NCBI RefSeq assembly: GCF_010093025.1
Contig: NZ_CP048114.1
Coordinates: 3,410,001 to 3,474,000, forward strand
Reading direction: 5' to 3'
DNA from: Edaphobacter sp. 12200R-103
Lineage (GTDB): Bacteria; Acidobacteriota; Terriglobia; Terriglobales; Acidobacteriaceae
Length of the DNA stretch: 64,000 nucleotides
Within the stretch, counting starts at the first letter, position 1. Each line of letters opens with the position of its first letter. The translations under genes were made by a program, and so were the position numbers. The notes under the pieces were generated by a model. It ran no database searches. It was not told where the DNA came from and saw only the letters and a list, made by a program, of their open reading frames with translations. Shown in pieces: positions 16,913 to 25,431 of the stretch.

Positions 16913-16987
16913 GTCTTCTTCTCCTTGTTTCGCTGTCTGTGTGGTAAGCGCACTTCTCTACCGGAGCCACAGTCGATCTGCCGACTC

Positions 16988-17088
16988 GTCATCCTGAACG
17001 TAGTGAAGGATCCCTGTATTTTTTCCCGGAACATTCCGGATGCCCCAGGCAAAATACAGGGATTCTTCGCCTTCGGCTCAGAATGACG
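16988..17088. repeat. intergenic inverted repeat of the GTCATCC...GGATGAC family
   Basis: Starts GTCATCCTGAACGTAGTG and ends TTCGGCTCAGAATGACG, with inner arms GGATCCCTGTATTTT and AAAATACAGGGATTC able to form a long stem. A further partial end lies near 17109-17126. It fills the gap between the protease and the small helical protein in the capsid operon. Confidence 0.8.
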
Positions 17089-17130
17089 CATCAAAGTGTG
17101 TCGATTGCTCAGGATGACGGCGTCTTGTTG

Positions 17131-17736
17131 CTAGTGCACGGCTGCTACGGGCACCCGCCTGGAGCGCGGAGCCGCCTGCTTCACGCGAAAGCTGGTGCTG
17201 CGATAGGCAGCCTTGTCGCGCAGCAGGATGGCCGCGCCGGTGAACGTAGCGCGCGTCAGAGTCCACACCGATGCGCGCATGTCAGCCACGTGAGCGTCCG
17301 CCAGCTCGTAGCTCATGCCCATCGGCGCGGCCTGGATGGTCTGCTCCATCTCCGGGAAGTCGCGCGCGAACAGATAGCCACCCACGCGCAGTTGACGCCC
17401 ATCCAGCTCCGCGGAGGTGATGATGCCGCACTTCTGTCGGGCGTCGTGGCCGTCCCATCCGGCCTTGTAGTCCACGGCCATTCCCAGCAGGCTGGGAAGC
17501 GCGGCCTCGGCTGCACTGCGGGTCAGGACGACGCGGTGCCCGCGCGCTCCGTTGGGAGCCCTGTCGCTGGCCACGTCGACCAGCGTCAGCACGCCTTCAA
17601 ACGGCAGCCGGTTGGGATGTCCGTGCACGAGAGGAAACTCCACTGCCATGGCCCGCAGCTCCAGCGGTGGAGCACTGCGTGTCGCACTGCCGGTCTGCCG
17701 ATGTTTTCTCACCGCCTTTGCTGTGCGCTCTGTCAT
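17131..17736 (-). CDS. prohead protease-like protein
   Basis: 201 residues from MTERTAKAVRKH, chosen for AAGGAGAAAG just upstream; the reading frame to 17868 crosses a terminator hairpin. After a basic N-terminus the protein has LVHGHPNRLPFEGVLTLVD, then LGMAVDYKAGWDGHDARQKC with a candidate catalytic His in GHD, and QAAPMGMSYELADAHV with a candidate catalytic Ser. Spacing and order fit phage capsid maturation proteases (herpes-protease-like fold). The C-terminal tail is basic and could be a self-cleaved delta-like segment. Position upstream of scaffold and capsid supports this. Confidence 0.65.
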   Translation of the reverse strand: MTERTAKAVRKHRQTGSATRSAPPLELRAMAVEFPLVHGHPNRLPFEGVLTLVDVASDRAPNGARGHRVVLTRSAAEAALPSLLGMAVDYKAGWDGHDARQKCGIITSAELDGRQLRVGGYLFARDFPEMEQTIQAAPMGMSYELADAHVADMRASVWTLTRATFTGAAILLRDKAAYRSTSFRVKQAAPRSRRVPVAAVH

Positions 17737-17762
17737 TCTTTCTCCTTGTCCGTGCGTCTTTC

Positions 17763-17807
17763 GCCAAAAAAGCAAAACGGGAGAGCACCCGCAAGGGCCT
17801 CTCCCGT
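17763..17807 (-). terminator. intrinsic terminator hairpin before the protease gene
   Basis: On the minus strand ACGGGAGAG pairs with CTCTCCCGT (9 bp, 13-base loop), then TTTTGCTTTTTTGG. It lies between the sigma-like gene and the protease gene and separates the regulatory pair from the structural genes. Confidence 0.85.
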
Positions 17808-17905
17808 CACATGTCTCAATTACCTTCCCAGAATAGCAAGCTGCACGAAACTGATCGGCAACTTTCAAGACAGAGATAACGACAAGTAAAGCAAAGGGTT
17901 AGCAG

Positions 17906-18403
17906 CTATGGACGGATTCCCGCCTCTTGACAGGCGACCAGCGGCTCCAGAAGCCTGCGTTCGAGAAAGAGCCTTGTGAGCCGGTCGAGCGCACTGTCGT
18001 AACGGCGGACGAGGGTCCTCGCGGGAACGTTCAGCATGGCTGCAGTCTCCGTCTGGGTGTACTCCTGCAGGGCGATGCGGCGGATGAGGTGATTCTGTTC
18101 CGCATCGAGCAGTTTGAGGCAGCTCTCGACGTCGTGGACGAAGATGATGACATCATCGAAGCCCTGAACACGGTAGTGCGTGACCCTGCCGCGAAACATC
18201 TCGCGACCCAGCAGCGAAGGTGCCCTGCCAGCCTCGAGCGACAGCTTCATGTAACGCCGCAGAAGAGCCTCGGTGTACTTGCGATAGAAGGCCAGCTCGG
18301 GCGCGACCCTTGCAAGGGGCTTCTTCGCAGGTTGCGAAATCTTCTTCTCATCGGCGGCAGTTGCCCAGAGCACAGGGAGAACCACGACAGCAGCAGCGTT
18401 CAT
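17906..18403 (-). CDS. sigma factor region 4-like regulatory protein
   Basis: 165 residues. The C-terminal half carries a sigma-70 region 4-type helix-turn-helix: LDAEQNHLIRRIALQEYTQT, then ETAAMLNVPARTLVRRYDSA. The N-terminus (to about 90) is basic and lacks a recognisable region 2. The ATG overlaps the stop of the zinc-ribbon gene by 4 bases, so both are co-translated. At the head of the phage operon and just upstream of a strong terminator, it could be a late-gene activator or an anti-terminator partner. The role is inferred; the HTH is seen. Confidence 0.65.
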   Translation of the reverse strand: MNAAAVVVLPVLWATAADEKKISQPAKKPLARVAPELAFYRKYTEALLRRYMKLSLEAGRAPSLLGREMFRGRVTHYRVQGFDDVIIFVHDVESCLKLLDAEQNHLIRRIALQEYTQTETAAMLNVPARTLVRRYDSALDRLTRLFLERRLLEPLVACQEAGIRP

Positions 18404-18615
18404 CGAGCACCTCCGTTTGCAGGTACAACTCCGTTACAGCGGGAAAGATGGGATGGCTGCCGCTTGCGGCCGCCGGGACGCTTTCCGCGCGGCGCCGGAA
18501 AGTCCGCCAGAAGCGCAGCACAGCTTCGGCAGTAGATGCCGTTCGCGTTTGTTCCGCGAAGCCACAAAGCTCCACAGCCTTCACATACCTTCAGATCCAA
18601 TCGCAAGTACTTCAT
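18400..18615 (-). CDS. small zinc-ribbon protein
   Basis: 71 residues from MKYLRLDLKVCEGCG, chosen for AAAGGGAC upstream. It contains CxxC (CEGC) and a second CxxC (CRSC) 18 residues later, a zinc-ribbon spacing, followed by a basic tail (RGKRPGGRKR). The arrangement suggests a small nucleic-acid-binding or transcription-associated protein. It is the first gene of the minus-strand cassette and overlaps the sigma-like gene. Confidence 0.6.
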   Translation of the reverse strand: MKYLRLDLKVCEGCGALWLRGTNANGIYCRSCAALLADFPAPRGKRPGGRKRQPSHLSRCNGVVPANGGAR

Positions 18616-19077
18616 GCAAGTCCCTTTCAAGGCGTACGTCTCCCCTGGCGCGCCAACGTGGTTTCAGCGGTCGAAGCGGCACGCTCAGGATGCTATGGAG
18701 TGCCCGTCCGATGGTGCGGCCTGCCTGAAGCCGCCCGGCACGGTTCACTCATTTTTCCGATTTCTTTCTTTTTTGAGCAAACGACCTTTGGGATAAATTC
18801 AAACGCCCTTACCCCTCACTGCACAGACCGAAAGGGAGGCGCATACCGGGAAGAGAGCCCCCGAGGCCGCTGATCTCAGCCCATTCGCAAAGGGGAAGTT
18901 TCAAGGTTATAGCTTTCGACAAAGTTGATGTCAACAGCAAACTTTTCCAGAAGAGGCTTTCTCTAACAAGTGACTATATATGAGTAAGCTGCGCGGAATA
19001 GTCGTTGCACAAAGCTAAATTTTCGCCTAATCTTCGTCTTGCATAAAGATATCCAACATCGAAAGAAACTGGATTAG
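18616..19077. promoter_or_regulatory. divergent control region of the phage-like cassette
   Basis: 462 bases without a gene, clearly more AT-rich than its surroundings, between the first cassette gene (minus) and the XRE/S24-like regulator (plus). A perfect short palindrome GTTGATGTCAAC lies at 18924-18935, a plausible repressor operator. No promoter hexamers with canonical spacing could be assigned confidently. Confidence 0.5.
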
Positions 19078-19797
19078 ATGAACTTCCAAGACCTTCACGA
19101 GCTTATCCGCCTTGAACTGATGCGCAGGATCGAACGCGGCACGCTGACGGGCACCCGTCTGGCCCAGCAGGCCGGCTTTCAGCAGGCGCATATTTCGAAT
19201 TTTCTGAATCGGAAGCGGGCGCTGTCGCTCGAGGGCCTGGATCGCGTGCTGGCGGCACAGAATCTGCGTATTGAGGACATTCTTCCCGTGGAGATGGCGG
19301 CCGAGGCTGCATCCGCCCGGATTGCGCCGGAAAACGATCCTGCGGAGATGATTCCTATCGTCTCACCCTCATCGGCGATGGACGATGCCTCGATTGCCCC
19401 GTCGGCGATGATCGAGTGCATTCCGGTGGCGTCCTCGCGGCTGTACGGCAACCGTGCGCGGCCGGCTCCGCGATACGCGCACTGGCAGCGCTTTCTGGCG
19501 ATCCGGACCGATGCCCAGCAGGCTGCAGCGATGGAACCGCTGCTTCCGGTGGGGTCGATCGCGGTGCTGGACCGGCATTACAACTCGCTGGCGCCCTATC
19601 GTGCCAACCAGGCCAGCATCCATGCGGTGCGCTTCGGCCCCACGTTGCTGCTGCGGCACGTCGATTTCGACGATCGCCACCTGATTCTGCGGCCCTACGC
19701 GCATAACTTCCCGGTGCAACTGCTCCCCCTGGGGCCGGAGGAGTCTCCTGGCGATTACATCGTGGGGAGGGTCTGCATGGTGATGGGCGAGGTGTAG
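19078..19797 (+). CDS. XRE-type regulator with S24/LexA-like but non-catalytic C-terminus
   Basis: 239 residues. Residues ~12-65 form an HTH domain (GTRLAQQAGFQQAHISNFLN). The C-terminal ~100 residues follow the LexA/CI S24 pattern: AAAMEPLLPVGSIAVLDRHY resembles GDSMEP...GDxVLVDR, followed by TLLLRHVDF in the place of the catalytic Lys strand and YIVGRVCMVMG as the last strand. The catalytic Ser is Ala151 and no Lys is present at the second position (Leu/Arg193), so self-cleavage is unlikely. It is divergent from the phage cassette and is the natural candidate for its repressor. Confidence 0.75.
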   Translation: MNFQDLHELIRLELMRRIERGTLTGTRLAQQAGFQQAHISNFLNRKRALSLEGLDRVLAAQNLRIEDILPVEMAAEAASARIAPENDPAEMIPIVSPSSAMDDASIAPSAMIECIPVASSRLYGNRARPAPRYAHWQRFLAIRTDAQQAAAMEPLLPVGSIAVLDRHYNSLAPYRANQASIHAVRFGPTLLLRHVDFDDRHLILRPYAHNFPVQLLPLGPEESPGDYIVGRVCMVMGEV

Positions 19798-20008
19798 GGT
19801 GTGTCTCTCTCCTCGCGGTCGCGCGGAGTGGTGGCCTATTCGAAGATGCTGTGGTGCGGTTCCAGGTAGAGCCTTGAGGGGAACGGACCTTCATGGGACA
19901 ACGGCCTCCGGCTGCTCCACCTTCGCGACGATTCCATTGTCCTGCGGTTGCTTCACCTTAGGCCAGTCTTCGCCCCGTCGCCGGCTTTCCATTGGTAAAC
20001 TGAGAGAG

Positions 20009-21220
20009 ATGCTCGGAAAGCTTTATGCGAAGTGGATGTACGCCTGGGAGACGGCGCTGACCACCCGCGACACCAATCGCATCGTCCGTCCCCTGGAGTG
20101 GGGCGAGGACTGGCTGAGCGATTTTGTCGACGCCGCTCATGTTGCCACGACCCCGGAGGTGGATCGGATGGTGGCGCTGAACGAGGCGATCGTCGATCGG
20201 GCAGACGAGTTCTTCGGCTATGCGACCCCGACCGATTTCCGGCTGGAGCATCGTCATCCGCAGCTGTTTCCCACGAACGTGAGGCCGGAGACCCTGGAGC
20301 AGGACGCCGAGCTAAAGCGCCAGGCCGAGTCGGGCGAGCTGTCCACGGCGGAGTTTCTGCGCTTTACCTCGCCGCTTCGGACGCGTTATCCGGAGAACGA
20401 TGTGGTCAATGCGCGCTGGTATCCCGCGGCTGCTGCGAAGCAGGCGGGCAAGCCGAAACAGGCGATGATCGTGATGCCGCAGTGGAATGCCGATGCCTTC
20501 AGCCACAACGCGCTGTGCACGCTGTTCAATCGCTTCGGCATCTCGGCGCTCAGGCTTTCGAAGCCGTACCATGACATTCGTCGCCCGGCGGAGCTGGAGC
20601 GCTCGGATTACGCGGTCAGCTCGAACATCGGCCGCACGATCGCGGCCTGCCGGCAGGCGGTCATCGATATCCGCAGCTGCCTGGACTGGCTGGAGCAGCA
20701 GGGCTACGAACAGTTTGGGGTGCTGGGAACCAGCCTGGGAAGCTGCTACTCCTTTATCGCCGCGGCGCACGATCCCCGCCTGCGCGTCTGCGCCTTCAAT
20801 CATGCCTCGACGTGGTTTGGCGACGTGGTGTGGACCGGACAGAGCACGCGGCACATCCGCGCGGCCTTTGAAGAGGAGCGGCTGACGCAGGCCGATGTCC
20901 GGCGCATCTTTACCTCGATCAGCCCGATGTCGTACATGGATCGGTTTGCCGCGCAGCCGAAGCGTGTGCTGGTGGTGCATGCGACCTACGATCTGACGTT
21001 TATAAGGGAGTTCTCGCTCGATGTCCTGAAGAACTTCGACCGGCTGGGGATCGACTACGTCTCGAAGGTGTTGCCGTGCGGGCACTACACGACCGGCGAG
21101 ACGCCGTACAAGTACATGGACGGCTGGTATCTGGGCTCGTTTGTCCATGGGGCTTTTAAGAAGCTGGCGCAGGAGCAGGCGGTGGTTGGTGGGTCGCTCG
21201 AGGGGCAGCTTACGCGGTAG
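20009..21220 (+). CDS. alpha/beta hydrolase (ABHD18-like)
   Basis: 403 residues from MLGKLYAKWMYAWE; an upstream frame from 19799 lacks a ribosome site, whereas GAGAGAG precedes this ATG. Catalytic residues are visible: the nucleophile elbow GTSLGS with Ser242, Asp328 in HATYDLTF and His359 in CGHYTTG. The protein has no signal peptide and is probably cytoplasmic. It resembles the large esterase-like ABHD18 group, whose substrates are unknown. It stands alone, separated from the phage regulator by 211 bases without recognised features. Confidence 0.75.
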   Translation: MLGKLYAKWMYAWETALTTRDTNRIVRPLEWGEDWLSDFVDAAHVATTPEVDRMVALNEAIVDRADEFFGYATPTDFRLEHRHPQLFPTNVRPETLEQDAELKRQAESGELSTAEFLRFTSPLRTRYPENDVVNARWYPAAAAKQAGKPKQAMIVMPQWNADAFSHNALCTLFNRFGISALRLSKPYHDIRRPAELERSDYAVSSNIGRTIAACRQAVIDIRSCLDWLEQQGYEQFGVLGTSLGSCYSFIAAAHDPRLRVCAFNHASTWFGDVVWTGQSTRHIRAAFEEERLTQADVRRIFTSISPMSYMDRFAAQPKRVLVVHATYDLTFIREFSLDVLKNFDRLGIDYVSKVLPCGHYTTGETPYKYMDGWYLGSFVHGAFKKLAQEQAVVGGSLEGQLTR

Positions 21221-21343
21221 TTCAGCGGCGCGCCGTCTGTTGGAGTAGTGCAGAACCGGAGACGGTTTGCTCCAACGTTTTTTTGCGAGAGTGTCATCCA
21301 GAGCGGAGCCTGAAGGGCGTAGTCGAAATCTTCACTGAAGAAG

Positions 21344-21538
21344 TGTCATCTCGACCGAAGGTCCGAAGGGCCGGAGTGGAGAGACCCCCGCATTTCCCTC
21401 TGCCGGCACCGCTACAGTCTCTCAAGCGAGGCAAACTATCTCAACCAGCATCCGCAAAATGCGGGGGTTCCTCGACTGCGTGCTGCGCACTTCGCTCGGA
21501 ATGACACATGTGGCGTGGCGCTGCGCTCGGAATGACAC
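21344..21538. repeat. intergenic inverted repeat cluster
   Basis: Contains GTGTCATCTCGACCGAAG ... CCCCCGCATTT, an unrelated spacer, then AAATGCGGGGGTTCCTCGACTG ending in GCTCGGAATGACAC twice. The two halves are inverted copies. This occupies most of the 425-base gap between two convergent genes (hydrolase and maf); nothing else is seen there. Confidence 0.8.
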
Positions 21539-21645
21539 ATTTTGACGTTGGACGGAATACGCAGGGCTGGCACCTTCGGAACAATAGCGTCCCAACGGAT
21601 CAATCGTGGCCACGAAAAACAAGTCTCGACGCACACCAATCGACA

Positions 21646-22260
21646 TCACAACGCGGACAGTCTTGAGGGTGGAGGCTGGGTCTCGCTCGTACCCTCCCGC
21701 GCGCGTGCGAGCAGCGCCATGGTGCGGGCCAGCGGGAGTCCCATCACGTTGAAGAAGCAGCCTTCGATGCGTGGAATCCAGCGGGCGGCGTAACCCTGGA
21801 TCCCGTAGGCTCCCGCCTTATCCATGGGTTCGCCGCTGGCGAGATAGTGAACCATCTCTTTTTCTCCGATCAGGTCGAAGAAGACCTGCGTGATATCGAT
21901 CTCGCTGAAGAGGCCGCGCTGAGAGACGACGGCGATGCCGGTGAGCACCTGATGGGTGCGTCCTGCCAGTTTTTCGAGCATGTGCCGGGCGTCGGCCTGA
22001 TCGACGGGCTTGCCCAGGATGACGCCGTCGCAGACCACGGTCGTATCGGCCCCGAGCACTCTCAGGTGATCGCGGTCCTCTGCGGCGTGGTGCTCCCAGA
22101 CGGCCTGCGCCTTCTCCATGGCGAGCCGCTGCACGTACTTTGCCGGGTTCTCGCCCTCCTGCACGCGCTCGTCGATGTCGGCGGGCTCCACGGTGAAGTC
22201 GAGTCCAGCGAGCCGTAGAAGCTCACTGCGACGTGGCGAAGAGGATGCAAGGATCAGCAT
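21646..22260 (-). CDS. maf: Maf-like nucleoside triphosphate pyrophosphatase
   Basis: 204 residues from MLILASSSPRRSELLRLAGL, the hallmark Maf start; upstream in-frame sequence is rejected. Further motifs are ADIDER, the catalytic LGADTTVVCDGVILGKP and the GYAARWIPRIEGCFFNVMG signature. Maf proteins hydrolyse non-canonical or canonical nucleotides (dTTP/UTP/pseudouridine triphosphate) and are linked with septation. The gene starts 8 bases after the epimerase stop, so the two are co-transcribed. The C-terminal tail (EGTSETQPPPSRL) extends beyond the usual length by ~10 residues. Confidence 0.9.
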   Translation of the reverse strand: MLILASSSPRRSELLRLAGLDFTVEPADIDERVQEGENPAKYVQRLAMEKAQAVWEHHAAEDRDHLRVLGADTTVVCDGVILGKPVDQADARHMLEKLAGRTHQVLTGIAVVSQRGLFSEIDITQVFFDLIGEKEMVHYLASGEPMDKAGAYGIQGYAARWIPRIEGCFFNVMGLPLARTMALLARAREGTSETQPPPSRLSAL

Positions 22261-22268
22261 GCGCGTGC

Positions 22269-23177
22269 CTACTTCTTTGTTTTTGCAAGCGTAATGTGAG
22301 CCTGCATGACGTGAGTCGAGCGGGGAGCGAGCGTTACCTTGTTCGGTCCGGCGTTCACGGTCTCCACGCACGCAAACTCGTGCCACTCGTCGGGCCCGAG
22401 GTCCGGAAGCTCTCTCCACGGATTGAAGACGACGGTGGTGTTCGAGTTCTGCTTTTCGATCGTGATGGTGCGGCCGAGCGTCTCGTCATGAATGACGCAG
22501 GTGGCCGCCGTGTTCGCGTAGACGCGATCGGTGAACTGGGTGAAACGCAGCGGAGCATTCGCCGCGGGCTTGGCGCGGAAGTTGTCGGTCTTATCGACGT
22601 ATCCAGTGGGCTCGAGGCCGGTGACGTAGATCTGGCGCACATCGCCTACGTGGAAGTAGGTGTGCAGCGCTTCTTCAAACTCGAGCGGCTTGTCCGCCTC
22701 GTTGGCGACGGCGAGACGCATCGTCAGGCCGCGTCCGATGACCAGCTCAAATGCCAGCCGGAAGTGATCGAATCCCATTTGGCGGCTCAGCTCGGTCGGA
22801 CTCAGGGTAAAGGTCAGGTGCAGGTCTTCGCCCGAGAGCGCCGCGAAGCTGAGGTTCCAGTCCTGAATGCGCGCGAAGCCGTGGGAGGGGCCGGGCTTGC
22901 CTTCGAAGCGGTCCTCCTTCGAGTCGGTTGCGAACCACGGGAAGGCGATGGGCACGCCGCCGCGGATGGGCTTGCCGTGCGCGAAGTCGCTCTTTTTGCT
23001 CATGTAGAGCACATCGGGCTCGCCCGTGGGCTGCCACTCGGCCAAATGCGCGCCCTGCAGGTAGACGACGGCTTTCGCCGCGGGTGTGGTGGCGACAACG
23101 CGCGCCAGGCCTTCGTGCTCATCAAAGTGCAGCACGCCTGGGATTCCAAACTGATCGTTCAGCTGTTTCAGGTCCAT
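22269..23177 (-). CDS. D-hexose-6-phosphate mutarotase (YeaD-like)
   Basis: 302 residues of the aldose-1-epimerase superfold: LQGAHLAEWQP, IRGGVPIAFPWF, then GPSHGFARIQDW with the catalytic His and LHTYFHVGD with the second His. A conserved acid lies in the NPWRELPDL segment region. Members interconvert alpha and beta hexose 6-phosphates in the cytoplasm. It starts the small operon leading into maf and ends 66 bases past the MscS stop. Confidence 0.88.
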   Translation of the reverse strand: MDLKQLNDQFGIPGVLHFDEHEGLARVVATTPAAKAVVYLQGAHLAEWQPTGEPDVLYMSKKSDFAHGKPIRGGVPIAFPWFATDSKEDRFEGKPGPSHGFARIQDWNLSFAALSGEDLHLTFTLSPTELSRQMGFDHFRLAFELVIGRGLTMRLAVANEADKPLEFEEALHTYFHVGDVRQIYVTGLEPTGYVDKTDNFRAKPAANAPLRFTQFTDRVYANTAATCVIHDETLGRTITIEKQNSNTTVVFNPWRELPDLGPDEWHEFACVETVNAGPNKVTLAPRSTHVMQAHITLAKTKK

Positions 23178-23243
23178 ATCGTTCTCAAGTGTAGCCTCTT
23201 CCCATGCGGCGCTGCTGCTTTTGTCGCTTCAGGCGGAACCGGC

Positions 23244-24401
23244 TCAGCGGTGACTGTCCTGCCGCCCGGTCCCTGCGATGGGAACCGGCTGCATATCCCC
23301 GTTTGCGGGCTGCTGCAGGCCGACCGGAATCTCCGAGACCGCGGCAAAGCGCGTCGTTGGAAAAGCATCGGGATAGTTCTCGCGGATATACGCGATCATC
23401 TGTTCGCGGACCATGCAGCGGAGATCGAAGTTTTTGCCGGAATCGGGGGAGCTGACGAGGCAGCGCAGCTCCATGGTGCGCTCGGAGAGGTTGGTGACCT
23501 GCAGGCCGCACACCTTGCCGTCCCACTGCGGCGCACTGGAGGTGATGCGCTGCAACTCGGCGCGCAGCTCCTCGACCGGGACCGTGTAATCCACGTAGAG
23601 AAACGCCGTTCCCAGGATGTCGGAGGACTGGCGGGTCCAGTTTTGGAAGCTGTTTTCGATGAAGTAGCTCAGCGGAACGATCAGCCTACGGAGATCCCAG
23701 ATCCTGACGACCACATAGGCGGAGGTAATCTCCTCGATGCGTCCCCATTCGCCTTCGATCACAACCACGTCGTCGATGCGGATGGGTTCTGTGAAGGCGA
23801 TCTGCAGGCCAGCGAGAAAGTTGGAAGCGGTGGACTTGGCCGCAGTCGCAAGAATCAGAGAGGCGATACCGGCGGAGGCCAGCAGGCCCGAACCATAGTG
23901 CCAGATGCGCGGATCGTTGAACGTCCACAGCACGCCGCCGATGGTGATGATAACGATAAAGGTGATAAGGATGCGGCGAAAAAGCTGAAACTGCGTGTGG
24001 ATGCGGCGCGCGCGAATGTTGTTGGCCGCCTTCAGGTCATAGCGGCGCAGCATGAACTCCTGAAAGACATAGACGCAGCCGGTCGCAAGCCATCCAAGCG
24101 AAACCACCATGGCCATCAGCAGCGCCTGGCGGATGTTATCGCTCATGCTGGGCGGAATGACCGGGAGCAGGGGAAGCACAAAGCCCGCGCAGGTCAGAAA
24201 GAAGATGGCGCGCGCCGGTTTGCTGAGATAGCGCTGGATTCCCCAGCCGCTTCCTGTCTTCTCTTCTTCCTTCTTCTTGAGGATGCGGAACAGAACATAG
24301 TGAAACAGGTTCGCCAGTACGACAAAGGCGCAGAACGCAAAGATGGCCGTGAACCAGGTATGACGAAATTGAAGGGCGATGGCAAGCATAGATGAAAACA
24401 T
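23244..24401 (-). CDS. MscS-family mechanosensitive channel
   Basis: 385 residues. Several membrane spans are visible (about 8-36, 57-80, 90-112, 135-155). The pore-lining TM3-like segment SGLLASAGIASLILATAAKS is followed by TASNFLAGLQIAFTEPIRID and the beta domain (DDVVVIEGEWGRIEEITSAY) typical of MscS. It is a small-type channel that releases solutes on hypo-osmotic shock. The C-terminal ~40 residues (VGLQQPANGDMQPVPIAG) are Pro/Gln rich and variable. It is transcribed with or just upstream of the epimerase. Confidence 0.88.
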   Translation of the reverse strand: MFSSMLAIALQFRHTWFTAIFAFCAFVVLANLFHYVLFRILKKKEEEKTGSGWGIQRYLSKPARAIFFLTCAGFVLPLLPVIPPSMSDNIRQALLMAMVVSLGWLATGCVYVFQEFMLRRYDLKAANNIRARRIHTQFQLFRRILITFIVIITIGGVLWTFNDPRIWHYGSGLLASAGIASLILATAAKSTASNFLAGLQIAFTEPIRIDDVVVIEGEWGRIEEITSAYVVVRIWDLRRLIVPLSYFIENSFQNWTRQSSDILGTAFLYVDYTVPVEELRAELQRITSSAPQWDGKVCGLQVTNLSERTMELRCLVSSPDSGKNFDLRCMVREQMIAYIRENYPDAFPTTRFAAVSEIPVGLQQPANGDMQPVPIAGTGRQDSHR

Positions 24402-24467
24402 GAATAAAGGAATTGGCTCTCTTCAGAGAGGATGAACAGGTTGGGGCTGCGGTTGCTTGGCGGACGC

Positions 24468-25364
24468 TTATCGCGTCGCCATTGACGAAAGCGACTGGAG
24501 GATCTTTTCTTCGAGTGCGATGCGCGCGCCGGAGTACGAGTGATCGGTCGCGAAGTGAACGATCTGCGCCCTTTGATCTCCGGCCTTGCGCAGAGCTTCG
24601 TACAGCGTTTGATTGGCGCTCGCAAGCCCGTCATTGGAAGTCACGATCAGTACGGGCCGCGACGCAAGCGCAGGCGCGAAGTTCAGAAAGTTCAGCTGCT
24701 TTCGTTTGCGGAAGACCTCGTGACCGAGCGACTCCGCCGTGCACCCTGTCAGCGGGGCAAGGTTGTTCTTCTTCTGGCCCGCAACAAACTTTGCGACGGC
24801 AACACTCTCCTGGTCGTCAGCGAGGTTGGCATAGGGCCCGGCGATGTTCCACGCTGAGATCATCACCACACCGGCAACGCGAGGGTCATGCGCCGCAGCC
24901 GAAGCGACGGCGAAGCCTCCCATGGAGTGGCCGACCAGCACGATGCGCGAAGGGTCGACGTGATACTTCGCATCCACGGCGGGATCGCGCAGAAAGGCGA
25001 CCTCGGCATCGGCATCCTCAACCACATGCGTGAAGGAGAAGTCGCCCTTCATGCCCCACGAACCGCGATAGTGCACCGCCATCACATTCCACCCGGCGCG
25101 ACGGATGGCCTGCGCGATGTCAAGATTTTGTTCGTAGCCGGGAAAGCCGTGCATGACGATGGCCGTGGGATGAGGACCAGCGCCTGTTGCGAGATAGAAG
25201 ACTCCCAGAAGCTGCTCGCCGTGGGACGGAACCGAGACCTGCACCATCGACGGCGGCGCAGCTTGATCGGGAGCTGGATCGGTCGAAACCGCGGAGGCGG
25301 GCATCTGGGCGTGCAGTGCTGCCGTCGACAGGACGATGGCGGCAAAGATCGAGCGCAACGTCAT
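24468..25364 (-). CDS. secreted alpha/beta hydrolase (dienelactone hydrolase-like)
   Basis: 298 residues starting at MTLRSIFAAIVLSTAALHAQ, a signal peptide ending in AxA/Q, chosen over an upstream frame. The alpha/beta fold is visible as AIVMHGFPGYEQN (oxyanion HG), nucleophile GHSMGG, and LIVTSNDGL plus FATDHSYS for the acid and catalytic His. It is likely a periplasmic esterase or peptidase of the Dlh/prolyl-oligopeptidase-like type; substrate unknown. It is divergent from the GH79 gene next to it, with a 67-base shared promoter region. Confidence 0.8.
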   Translation of the reverse strand: MTLRSIFAAIVLSTAALHAQMPASAVSTDPAPDQAAPPSMVQVSVPSHGEQLLGVFYLATGAGPHPTAIVMHGFPGYEQNLDIAQAIRRAGWNVMAVHYRGSWGMKGDFSFTHVVEDADAEVAFLRDPAVDAKYHVDPSRIVLVGHSMGGFAVASAAAHDPRVAGVVMISAWNIAGPYANLADDQESVAVAKFVAGQKKNNLAPLTGCTAESLGHEVFRKRKQLNFLNFAPALASRPVLIVTSNDGLASANQTLYEALRKAGDQRAQIVHFATDHSYSGARIALEEKILQSLSSMATR

Positions 25365-25431
25365 CCGGTGATTGTAAGCTGGTCCTCCAATTGTTTCAGC
25401 AATCAATCCTTCTGATGGAGACCGAGACTGC

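Noticed and set aside
21283..21650. Short open frames translating to peptides such as RAKCEARSRGTPAF
   Set aside because: These are translations of the dispersed palindromic repeats, seen also around 29400 and 30050; not genes.
22233..24395. 720-codon plus-strand frame
   Set aside because: Antisense to the epimerase and MscS genes; crosses their intergenic gap; no domain signal.
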